DNA of 19,138 nt from Actinomortierella ambigua. Taxonomy: Eukaryota > Mortierellomycota > Mortierellomycetes > Mortierellales > Mortierellaceae. A program made the translations under genes and the position numbers. Of this stretch, positions 1-9,366 are shown piece by piece. Within the stretch, counting starts at the first letter, position 1, and every line of letters begins with the position of its first letter. The DNA is taken from positions 1 through 19,138 of the forward strand of contig JAAAJB010000645.1 in NCBI GenBank assembly GCA_016098155.1, written 5' to 3'. Below the pieces are notes generated by a model. It was given only the letters and a program-made list of their open reading frames with translations, ran no database searches and had not been told where the DNA came from.

Positions 1-109
1 AGTACTAGAGTCGTGTAAAGTCCGCGTTGATGAGATTCTCTCCACCTTATTGACTTGACCAGGAAACACGTAAAAATTGACTGGTATATTTGTACCAGCA
101 CATGTTTCC

Positions 110-128
110 TTTTTTTTTTTTTTTTTTT
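110..128 (+). repeat. T19 homopolymer
   Basis: A run of 19 T. A second run of the same length begins 57 bases after it ends. Confidence 0.95.
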
Positions 129-185
129 CTTCTTTAGAACTACATGCCACGGACTTGCTTCCCATTTTTTACCAGCCCTTTTTTC

Positions 186-204
186 TTTTTTTTTTTTTTT
201 TTTT
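186..204 (+). repeat. T19 homopolymer
   Basis: A second run of 19 T, preceded by a shorter T run broken by a single C. Such tracts are common in the non-coding DNA of this window but shorter elsewhere. Confidence 0.95.
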
Positions 205-383
205 GCTCCTGTAGTACTACTTCGGCGATGATTGCTATCCAATTTGCTAACTTTGTCGATCCAGACGCGTCCACTACAAACATGGGCCATGGAATGAGTC
301 AAGGTGGAAACTCTTCTCTCTGAGCCAGAAGTCCATCCCAAAATGGCAACAGGTTAGCAAAATGCACACCTCTGGTGAGCTTC

Positions 384-392
384 GGTGACGTC
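384..392 (+). promoter_or_regulatory. CRE-like motif upstream of SEC13
   Basis: GGTGACGTC contains the TGACGTC core bound by ATF/CREB-type bZIP factors. It lies about 166-174 bases before the proposed SEC13 ATG. The identical 9-mer occurs in the divergent promoter at 9131-9139. The regulatory role is inferred from sequence only. Confidence 0.3.
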
Positions 393-557
393 TTGATCGA
401 AAAACGCCACTAAACTGTACAGCCACGTTCTTCGCGTTTTGTGGACCACCGTCCGTGTTGAAAGGTTTCCTGTTCATCATTCTCACCTGTCCTTGTTCCT
501 CCCTCACTACAAACCTTTTTCATCACCTGTCAACCGACAGACTCCACATCTCTAACC

Positions 558-2391
558 ATGGTATGCAGCCACAGCCGCCATGCACCTGCCCTCCAGTTAA
601 CCCCCCCCTTCCATTGCTTAGTGGACAACACGATAGCGGATGCGTTCAAAATGTTGATGGCTCGTGATGAAAGGACATGCCATTCGGGAAGAGAGGTCGA
701 CAACTTGCACTAGGGAGGACAGACATGCACTGGAGAGGATAGGCATGTCCTTGGAAAGGCGAGATGCACACAGCATTGTCGAGGTCAACAGCAGCTCGGT
801 GTCAATAGCATTTGGCGCGATGATAAGCTCATCTGGCATCGGTCACATTCCTGCATTTTCAGATGGCAACCCTCGAATAGACAAGGATACATCAAAAAGT
901 CGTTACCAAGAGTCTTCCCCATTAATAATGGTCAGCGATGTTGCTTCCTTAGCTGCACGTTTGCAGTCCCGAGGAAAACCTATTTCTGCTCAAAGCTTTT
1001 AGAGCGGATCAAATATAAGGATCGCACTGTGATCCGAGTCGTCTGCCATACTCTTCTACATGTTAACATTTTCACCCTTTTTTTGTGCAATAGGCGACCG
1101 TTCAACATGCGCTGGAGACCCAGCACGAAGATACGATTGTAAGGGACTCGGTTGCTATACATGGAAAATCGTATAGGTTGGATGTTTGCACATTTCGATG
1201 TCGAGGCAATGTTTTTTAACGCATCAAACATTTGCACACCATAGCATGATGCCCAATACGACTACTATGGCAAGCGCCTTGCCACATGCTCCTCAGACCG
1301 GACAATCAAGATTTTTGAGGTCGATGGCGACAGCCACCACCTGGTCGAGACTCTGAAGGGGTATGCCGAGTTTGTGTTTTTTTTACTCAAAGACGTGCGC
1401 TCTGCAAGTGTTGCGCATCTGCTAACAATGCCTGATCGCATTTTCCATTTTTTGTTTTTTTTTATAGCCACGAGGGACCCGTCTGGCAAATCTCGTGGGC
1501 CCACCCAAAGTTTGGATGCATCCTGGCGTCGTGCTCGTACGACGGCAAGGTCTTTGTCTGGCGTGAGCAGAACGGCCAATGGTCGCGTATCAAGGAGCAT
1601 GTCGACCACACAGCCTCGGTCAACTCCGTAGCCTGGGCGCCTCATGAGCTGGGTCCTTTGTTGGCCTGTGCATCCTCGGACGGCCGTGTGTCCGTGTTGT
1701 CGTTCAAGGACAATGGGTCGTGGGATACGGCCATGTTGGATGCTCACTCGATCGGATGCAACGCCGTCGCTTGGGCTCCTGCGACCGTCCCCGGATCTTT
1801 GATCGCTCAGGGCCCTGGTTCGGGCAAGGCACCCGTTGCGAAGCGCTTTGCGACCGCTGGTTGTGATAACCTAGTCAAAATCTGGCAATTCCGCGAGGAC
1901 ACCAAGACCTGGAAGGAGGAGGAGGTCCTGGAGGGCCACACGGATTGGGTCCGTGATGTCGCTTGGGCCCCCAACATTGGCCTCGCCAAGAGTTATATCG
2001 CTAGCTGCTCTCAGGTATTTTACAGTGGGCGAAAGGAAGGAGGAGGGCTTCATGTGCACCACGGATGAAAAAAAAAAATGAAAGCAAATGAGCGTGTAAT
2101 CCTTTAGACCTTGATTATTAACACATCTTGTTCTTCCTTTTGCGTCTCGCACTTTAGGATAAGACCGTGTTGATCTGGACGCAAGATACCCCCACCTCAC
2201 CCTGGCAGAAGAAGGCTCTGCGGAGCGAAAAGTTTGCAGATGTCGTTTGGCGTGTTAGCTGGTCGCTGAGCGGCAACATCCTGGCGGTCTCGTGTGGCGA
2301 CAACAAGATTACTCTCTGGAAGGAGAACCTCAGCGGCGAGTGGGAGTGCGTGAGCGAGATGGAGGAGAAGTCGATGACTACTGGAAACTAA
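558..2391 (+). CDS. SEC13: Protein transport protein Sec13 (WD40, COPII / nuclear pore)
   Basis: Sec13 is a six-bladed WD40 protein. It pairs with Sec31 in the COPII outer coat on ER exit vesicles and also sits in the Nup84 nuclear-pore and SEA complexes. Predicted exons are 558-560 (ATG only), 1094-1138, 1245-1360, 1468-2014 and 2158-2391, giving 314 aa against 297 in yeast. All joins keep frame. Family blocks are clear: [18 protein letters not shown] from residue 17, GHEGPVW near 55, [48 protein letters not shown], and [20 protein letters not shown] near the C-terminus. Exon 2 encodes [15 protein letters not shown] and has no ATG, so the start must lie upstream. ATG at 558-560 followed by donor gtatgc is the best candidate. 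A weaker one is ATG 928-930 with donor gtcagc. The product is certain; the first exon is moderately supported. Confidence 0.94.
561..1093 (+). other. Proposed first intron of SEC13 (533 nt)
   Basis: The donor gtatgc directly follows the proposed ATG, and the acceptor is caatag before exon 2 at 1094. It is about four times longer than the other introns in this gene (106-143 nt). If the start is instead ATG 928-930, the intron is 931-1093. No other gene is visible inside it. Confidence 0.5.
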
Positions 2392-3374
2392 AGACGAATA
2401 GGGATTCATGTATACAGAATGAAGTTGCCGAGATTTTTTTTTTTTTCATGCACTGTTCATGTCGTTTTTTCTCAGTTGCCTCTGTTTTTTTGCTATCCAA
2501 GCTAGACTGGATTTGCACTCTTGGAGGGTATCCTTCGCTATGCAAGGTGGACGAGGGACATGGCCTAGGAAAAAAAAAGAAAGTCGTTCTTCTCCATGGA
2601 GTGATAAACAGCATTAGCTGACTCGCTATACCGCTTACACGACAATTCATCGGGGTGTTACCCTTTCGACTGTTTGCAGGCCACGCATCGCTTAGAAAGG
2701 TGGATATCGAAGCGTTGATAAAATGTGATTACAAGTTACCTCTTCCGCTATTTTTCAGAAGTTCAGAGATATGAATTTTCATAGCGAAGGGGTAGCTGGT
2801 ATCACAGCCTTTTCGTGTTCGTTGCATCCTTCTCCGCAGAAAACCCTAAGAAAGCGTCTACTCTTCAATGACGCTTTGTATGAAGAGCAGAAAAAAATGT
2901 GTGGGAGGTAGAGCATCTGACCAGTGTGCCTTTAACAACAGCTTGAAAAAAGTGTTTATTGCTATTCTCCTACAGGGCATCACGATACTCTTGCTTCAAA
3001 TGAAACTCTGGCCCATGAACATCGTTTTTGTAGGTTTGCAGAAATTTGAAGTTTACAGCATTTCTAAGCCTTCTCGCTTATTGCTTTTGGATGGAGTATG
3101 CAGAAAAATGAAAGAGGCGGTGTTCCTTTGAAAGCCACGTATAGGCCTCAATGTGCCTTTGAAAAGGGTTTCCACGCGACACCAAGTTTTCATGAGCCAG
3201 ACAGATTAGAGGCGGTATTCTTTAATTTTTTTTGAATGCAATATAAAAAAAGACAAGGAAAAGACATGCAAGCAAGGAGAGAACAAGATACAAGAATCAA
3301 AGGAACAATTATATACGAGAATTGGGGAAGTGGACGATGAATAAAAAAGGGTGTGGGAGGGGGGGGATACTCGT
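2392..3374. other. Intergenic region between SEC13 and CYP51 3' ends
   Basis: SEC13 and CYP51 are convergent, so this stretch should hold both 3' UTRs and terminators. It contains several A or T runs and no convincing coding frame or RNA gene. A single AAACCCTAA telobox-like word at 2841-2849 is noted but has no obvious role. Confidence 0.6.
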
Positions 3375-5209
3375 TTACTTGCGAGGCTTGTAGTCAATCT
3401 CGACAGGAAGCTTGGGCTGGACAAACATCTTTGTAAAGTCGGGTTCCGGCAGGCCCTTCTCGGTCAGACGGATATCATACATGCGCACAAACGTCGCCAG
3501 GATAGTCTTGATCTGGACGTAGGCAAAGGGCTCGCCAATGCAGCGATGGCGACCCGCACCAAACGGCAACGAGGGGTTGCGGGCACCACCGGCACCAGCG
3601 ACCTTGCCGAAACCAAAATCAATACCATCGTCACCAATGTCCTCCTCCTTCTTCAGCGAGTCCCATCGGTCGGGGTTGAACTTCATCGCATCCTTAAAGT
3701 ATTGCTCATCCACCTGGGTTGCCAACGGCGAGGCAGCGACGTAGTTGCCCTTGGGGATCACATAGTTGCTGCCTGGGAAGACCACGGGACGAACAACCTT
3801 GCGCAGAATCATGATAATTGGTGGCCGCAGACGCAGCGTCTCACGGACAACATTGTCGAGCAGCGTCATGTTCTTGAGAGCGTCAAAGGTCAGGGGGGCA
3901 TCCACAGAGCCAAGAACATCCTTTTGTTCCTCCAAAAGTCTCTCACTATCATGGTTGAATTCAAGCCGGTTGGGTTAGTGACAAACTGGTCTAGGTTCGC
4001 TTAGTCCACCTTGAGAGAGGTCGATAGAACGAGAATAAAAAATAACAATAATAAAAACAGCGATCCTTACATCAGCTCGGGGTTCTGTGCCAGGTACAGG
4101 AGGCCCCAGGTAGCAGAAGTCGAAGAGGTATGCTGACCGGCCATAAGCAAGGCAATCATCAAGTGGCCAGCGTCCTTATCAGTGAAGGGCGTGCCATCCT
4201 TGTAGGTCTGGTTCATAAGCGACTGCAACATATCCGTGTGATGGGTCTCGTTGTTGGCGCGGCGCTGCTCAATGACCTTCATGAAGATGTTGCGCATCTT
4301 GACGTGGGCAGAGTCACGGCGAGCGTACGACGGCAGAGGGAGCCACTCGAAGAACATGTTGATGGGCTGGAAACCATCGTCCAGGTCGTGATACAGTTGA
4401 GCAACTATGATGGCGAGTGTGGAAACAAAGAGGTGGAGAATTGAGTTAAAAAGTGCGTACAAAAATGGGTGTCACAAAGTGGAGAGGGTACAAGAATGGA
4501 TACATGTGGTCCATGCCTTTGCGGCCAAGTGTCGTCGAAATGCAAAGCACATACCAGACTCATCCATGATGGCGCGGATTTCGGGGCCCATAAGGGTGCG
4601 CGAAGCAGTGTTGATGATGAGCTCAGCCATGGCAGTGAAAACATCAGCGCGACCGCCAGTCTCGTTGTTCCAGCGCTTGAAGTAATCCTCGGTCTCCTCG
4701 ACGATCTGGGGCACATAGGCACGGAAGGCATCGTTGGACATGCCCCACTTGACAAATCGCTTCTGTTCCATGAGCATGTGGTTAGGGCAATCATACACGA
4801 CGCCCTTGCCAAAGACGGGTGTCGTCAAGGGCTTGTAGGATTCCTCAGCCGAGACATCAGCCAGCTTGGCGTTGAAAACAAAGTTGTTGCCCTCGACGCC
4901 CAGGCACACCGTGAACTTGCGGCCAACCATCGTGTAGGTGAACACATCGCCGTACTTTGCACGGTTCTTTGCGTAAAACTCGATTGGGTTCAGCGAAAAG
5001 TCGATAGCCGATCCGAGGTATGGGATCCAGTAGTGCACCTCTGGAGGCGCGTTCTTATCCTTGAACAGCACCTGCTGCAGCTGCGTCACAACAAGCAGGA
5101 TAACAAGCGCCAATAATGTGGTGGTGATGATGCTGCCAAAGTTGGAGGGATCCAGTAGCTTGCCGGCGAGGCCCTGGATGCCCTGGACCAGTTGAACAAT
5201 CACCGCCAT
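3375..5209 (-). CDS. ERG11: Sterol 14-alpha-demethylase, cytochrome P450 CYP51
   Basis: This ER enzyme removes the 14-alpha methyl group of lanosterol or eburicol in ergosterol synthesis, and it is the azole target. Exons on the minus strand are 5209-4555, 4404-4071 and 3945-3375, giving 519 aa, a normal fungal CYP51 length. Introns are 150 and 125 nt (gtatgt..tag and gtaagg..tag). The N-terminal anchor is near residues 25-45. The B' region reads PVFGKGVVYDCPN with Tyr139, aligned by motif with Tyr132 of Candida albicans. The I-helix motif AGQHTS is at 307-312, the ExxR pair is Glu365/Arg368, and the haem loop FGAGRHRCIGE has Cys465 as thiolate ligand. All catalytic landmarks are intact. The ATG at 5209-5207 opens the frame and is followed directly by the anchor. 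Confidence 0.97.
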
Positions 5210-6718
5210 GATAACTCTTTGGTGACGGGAGGGGGGAGGAAGGAAGGAGGGAGGGAAGGAAGAGAGGAGTTCGGAATGAGGAAGAGGTAAGAAAAGAGAT
5301 GAATGAGAAGGAGAGATGAGTTTTCTAGTCCCTCCGGTCGGTCGTCATATACTCCGAGTACCTCGTTTTTTTTTTCCAGCCAGCCAGGTGGGCTGGATGG
5401 GTTTGGCTGTTTCTGCTAATATTGTAGAACTGTAGGGGAAGTTGATCTGGCCTGATTTTTTTCCAGTCTCTCTGGACCGTCTGGGAGTGGGAGACAGCCA
5501 CCCAAATTGTGTTGTTGTGTCTGAAGTGATCTGATCGTCGCGTCAGCCAATCACCGTCCACACTGATAAGTTTGACCTTTCAGGCACACTGATTTTGGCC
5601 CCCGCACCAAGCAATGGGGAAAAAAACAGGCTCCTGTTTGCCCTTTTTGTCTCATTCACTCTGTCCCTTTCGCATGCTCCCTATCAAGCGCCCAAGCCCA
5701 AAACGGTGCTCGGTGTTCGGTGCTCGTCTCCGATTGTTCCTCATGTACCGTATACGGCGGTAATACCTTCTCTCCGCGAGTGCGAGTGATGCTGGGGAGA
5801 TGAGGATAGGTCCACAGTCCTTGGCGTGTTCCGAAATAGGCACTGATTTTTACCCTCGCGCTGGTGGGCATTGTGGGATGATTCCACTCCCCGCTTCTCC
5901 TGGGCCATTTTCTGGTCGAGGTTCCCAGAGCTCAAATGCTAAACCTGTTTAAGGCGAGCAAAGTCCGAGAGGCTTTTGGATCATCCATGTTGACAGGTCA
6001 AACACCACTTTGTTTTACCCTTGTCAAACACACACATACATTCGTACTCACAGATGCACACACACACACACAAAAAAAAGTGGCGCGATCTGTGTTGCAG
6101 AATTGCCAGCTATTTCGATATAGACAACCAAATCTTCAACTGCATTTGATTTAGTGGCAACAATAATGATTGCACGAGATCTATTACAACTTTTTATTCT
6201 CTTCCGATTTCTCTTAGTTTTTTTTTTCATTTTCGGATTCTTGTGGTTAGCCAAAAAAAAGTACCAGACGCGCACAAAGAAAAAAAAAGTACCTTAGCTC
6301 CATAAATCCTCTGTTCTGATGATTTGTAGTATGGTGCAAATGTCCATAACTTCTCCCCATGTGTGGACGGTAACTCATGCAAAGATGGAGCCTAGGGCGC
6401 GAAAGTTAGGGAGCTGAAAAAAAAAAGAAAATCAGGTTGACCAACTTTTTTTTTTGACATACGCGTGAAGTACAAGAGGGAAAAGAACTTGGGAAAGGAT
6501 CAGCTTGAACAATACACGTGCCAAAAAGTAACAACCACGAGATGCCATCGAGCAGTGAGAAGAAAAAAAAAAGAAAGGGAGAAAAAAAAGCAAAAAGGGC
6601 AGCAAGGACATTAGGAGTGGCTAAGAGCCACACATATTCGTGCTCTTTGTTCTTTTTTGTTCGTTTTTTCTCTCTCGTGTTGTATTTTCAAACCATCTCA
6701 AGAGCTGGAGTGGCATCC
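5210..6718. other. Region between CYP51 and the KHDC4-like gene
   Basis: Both flanking genes run on the minus strand. The left part (5210 to about 5600) is the CYP51 upstream region, with a purine-rich plus strand at 5221-5320. The right part (about 6400-6718) is likely the 3' UTR of the KHDC4-like gene. The middle has a short CA repeat (6057-6071) and local direct repeats around 5703-5725. Short open frames exist, but none starts from a good ATG with recognisable content. Confidence 0.6.
5547..5561 (+). promoter_or_regulatory. CCAAT box overlapping an ATCAC word upstream of CYP51
   Basis: CCAATCACCGTCCAC lies about 340 bases before the CYP51 ATG. CCAAT is the binding word of the Hap/NF-Y complex. 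ATCAC resembles half of a sterol response element. The adjoining CGTCA at 5541-5545 is a bZIP half site. No perfect SREBP site is present, so this is a weak candidate. Confidence 0.25.
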
Positions 6719-9029
6719 TCAAGGACCGGATGTAGGGGGTGCCTCTGGATGCGACGACGAGCCCGGTGCAGGCGGAGCATTAGCTCCAGAATCGTCGCTG
6801 GAGCCTGGTGCATTTGTCGTCGGAGGTGCCGCGTATCCATAGCCATAGTGGGCCATGGCTGGGTCGGCTGGCGGCGGCGGAGGCGGCGCAGGGGCACTTG
6901 CCCCAGAAGTGGTAGGTGCACCACTAGTTCCTGTTTGACCATAGCCATAGTACTGGTAGTACTGTTGAAGATACTGCTGGTAACCTGGGTAGTTTTGGTA
7001 GTAGTAGGCCGCATAGGGATCATAAGCTGCGTTCGGTACGCCGGCTGCAGCACCGGCGCCTATGCCTTCCTGACCAGCAGTAGCAGGCGACGGCGTCGAT
7101 TGAGTAGTATCCCCAGTGCTGGGAGGTGCCCCGGGCGGTGCAGGTGGTGCTCCGCCGCCAGAGGCAGGTGGTGGGGGCGGTGGGGGACCAGGAGGTAGGG
7201 GTGGATTTGTGCCCGACTCTGAGGGCAGTGGCGGCGGCGGAGGTGGTGGAGCGCCATGGTACGATGATTGATTATATCCGTACTGATGGTGTTGTTGTTG
7301 GTGATAGCCTCGATCGTACGAGGAGTGCCGATCGTATGATCGGTTAGGATAGAAGCCCTGGAAAGAGGAGAAGAAGAACGAAGTGTTAGCACAACAAACT
7401 CGATGAGCGAGTGTAAAGAGGTAAGAGAAAATATACAATTTTTCCAGTCAGTCTTCTCAGCACTTCATTTGATAACGAAAGTGCCAAGGTTTGAATTGAC
7501 TGATATGGAATGTGGGTTTTTTCTTCGCATGGTCAGTATATCAACAGCTCTGTGGAAGCGTCAGCTGAGGACATGATAAAACATGCGGGGGTAGTGTCGC
7601 GTTCAAACAAACAAACAAAAAAAAAAAGAAAAAGTCAAGGTTGAATGGATACTTACAGAACGTCCTCCTCCGTATCGTCCTCCTCCGCCTCCACCTCCAC
7701 CATAGAATTCTTGTGGAGGCCGACTCTTGTATCTCTCATATTCATCGCGGACGGTTCTAACCAGGTCCTCACACAATGCCTTGGCGCGATCGACATCTTC
7801 TTGTGTGTGGCCGCTGCAAGACAAACAAGACTTTATGTCAGTGGCACTGATATCATGGCAGGACAACCTTGACCAGCAGAGAGACAATACAAAGAGAGAA
7901 AAAAAACTTACATGATGTTGATGAAGAGCGGCTCTTCCAGTTCACGTCCAGTCTCGACCTCCAGGTATCCAGAGCCACGACCCTTGAGTTGGACACGTGT
8001 GCGTGTCTCTTCCTGAACGTGCTTAACATATCGACCTTGGGGGCCAACAATCTTGGCGCGTGCATTGAAGTTCCGGTCCGAGTCAATGTCCACCTCCACT
8101 CTCGCGTTGTGGTTGAATCTAGGTTCGCGGGCCAGCGGACCCGAATGCCGTGGCTCAAAAGGGCGAGGCTGTTCTGGACCAGGTGACTGGTCACCCTCTT
8201 CAATAATTCCGTTCACAACAGCGACTGCTCGGTCTAGAGACTCCTGTGTTGCAGCAGAAATATGGAGGTACAGTGGTGGGTCCAGGGTAGTTGCCATGCT
8301 TCGGTCTGGGTAATATTTACCTCGGGTTGTGACATCCGCCCCAGTGTCTCTTTGGATCTAATTAATAAAATTGGAGGCCGCAAGAGACGTCAACAATTAG
8401 TTTTTGCTTCTTGACCTTCAGAGGCAATCCGACGTTTTGTCACTTGATCACGCAATAGATGTTGTACCTGTGTCTGAAAGGAACCCTTGGTAAGCATGTA
8501 GCGTCGCTTGACATCGTTAATGTCAATATCGACAAAGAACTCTTCGCGCTCATGTCGATTTTTCTCGCCAGGTCGACCTTGGCCAGCTGCAGCAGCAGAA
8601 GCTGTAGATTCTGAAGCAGGTGTTAGTGTTGCAGTGGCATGGGCACCTCCAACATCCCCTCCTCCCAGCTCGCTCGCAGCCACCCCTTTGGCGACTAGTA
8701 AGGCGTTCGCCCTTGCAGCAGCAATTGCAGCAGCTGCAGCAGCTGCCGAAGCTGTTTGTTCAGCAATGGATGACGAGTCGGCTACGGAGGCGGGTGTCGA
8801 GGAGGGCCGACTCTCGGTCTCTGACGAGCGATCCGGCGTCGATGCCAAGTCGAGTGCCGGCCGCTTAGGTTGCTCCTCGCTCCCTGTGCTGGGCTCGTCC
8901 CATTTGCGCTTGCGTCTATTGTTCAAGAGACGAGATCAACAAGCAGGTGAGTAGCTTGATCGGTGTGCCCAAGATGAGTATAGGATCGAGATGATGGCAT
9001 GCCTTTCTCTACCTTGATTCGTCGGCCAT
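6719..9029 (-). CDS. KHDC4: KHDC4/BLOM7-like tandem KH-domain RNA-binding protein
   Basis: Human KHDC4 (BLOM7) is a nuclear KH protein linked to pre-mRNA splicing. Minus-strand exons are 9029-9013, 8915-8468, 8357-7912, 7813-7657 and 7357-6719, giving 568 aa (human about 614). Every junction keeps frame. The N-terminus is MADESRRKRKWDEP, like the basic KWDQP start of the family. An Ala-rich stretch covers about 60-80. KH1 is about 132-210, with INDVKRRYMLTKG and TGADVTTRGKYYPD. KH2 is about 240-330, with GPQGRYVKHVQEETRTRVQL and GRGSG. A Gly run (about 340-355) and a Pro/Tyr-rich C-terminus with runs of seven prolines follow. It shares a divergent promoter with delta-COP. The start was fixed by splicing a 17-nt first exon, because exon 2 has no usable ATG. 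The domain call is firm; the role in splicing is carried over from the family. Confidence 0.9.
7358..7656 (-). other. Fourth intron of the KHDC4-like gene (299 nt)
   Basis: The donor gtaagt follows the Gly-rich end of exon 4, and the acceptor ccag precedes the Pro/Tyr-rich exon. It is about three times longer than the gene's other introns (97-110 nt), so the low-complexity C-terminus sits on its own exon. Confidence 0.8.
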
Positions 9030-9366
9030 GGATTCGATGAGATGCGGTGAAAAAAAAGAGAGGAGAAGCGATGATCTGCGGCGTAGGCCTTTTTTCAAAT
9101 AATAAACGCGCCGCCTGCCAATTTTTTGCGGGTGACGTCGACAGTGTGTCGAGCGAGCGAACAGTCCCGATTTGGTCGTCTCTCCTGTTGCCACGCTGCT
9201 GGCAGGGAGGCCTTGGACTGTGGAAGTGACAGGGGCCACTGTTCATCATCCTTTCAGCTGCATTCTCTCATTCACTCACTCACTGTCTCTCGCCCTCCCT
9301 CACACCCTCTTCTGGTCCTCTCTCCCCGTCCCGTTCTTTCTCTCTCCCCTATCCTCATCCTCCATC
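9030..9366. promoter_or_regulatory. Divergent promoter of KHDC4-like gene and delta-COP
   Basis: Only 337 bases separate the two start codons, which point away from each other. The delta-COP side (about 9241-9366) is strongly CT-rich on the plus strand, typical of fungal promoter and 5' UTR DNA. GGTGACGTC lies at 9131-9139. Shared control is likely from layout but not shown. Confidence 0.6.
9131..9139 (+). promoter_or_regulatory. CRE-like motif in the divergent promoter
   Basis: This is the same 9-mer, GGTGACGTC, as at 384-392. It lies about 102 bases upstream of the KHDC4-like ATG and about 230 upstream of the delta-COP ATG. It is a candidate bZIP site. Confidence 0.3.

Larger units (their letters stand above)
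1..557. other. Upstream region of SEC13, no gene seen
   Basis: No open frame here resembles a known protein on either strand, and I see no tRNA. The stretch holds two 19-base T runs and, near its right end, pyrimidine-rich DNA (about 478-557) leading into the proposed SEC13 start codon. A CRE-like 9-mer GGTGACGTC lies at 384-392. The right half is probably the SEC13 promoter and 5' UTR; the left part may belong to a neighbouring gene's flank outside the window. Confidence 0.5.

Noticed and set aside
28..75. Possible C/D snoRNA (TTGATGA near position 27)
   Set aside because: The C box lacks the purine start, and no CTGA D box sits at the right distance.
2841..2849. AAACCCTAA, telomere-repeat or telobox-like word
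   Set aside because: It is a single copy in intergenic DNA with no nearby gene start and no tandem array.
3351..4004. 217-codon plus-strand frame
   Set aside because: It is antisense to CYP51 exon 3 carrying the haem motif.
4469..5116. 215-codon plus-strand frame
   Set aside because: It is antisense to CYP51 exon 1, whose protein is unmistakable.
5595..5789. Open frame with a hydrophobic, signal-like start
   Set aside because: It starts at TTG, not ATG, and has no recognisable content; it lies in the CYP51 upstream region.
6518..7198. 226-codon plus-strand frame rich in Arg and Cys
   Set aside because: It is antisense to the Pro/Gly-rich last exon of the KHDC4-like gene; its composition is a mirror of that repeat.
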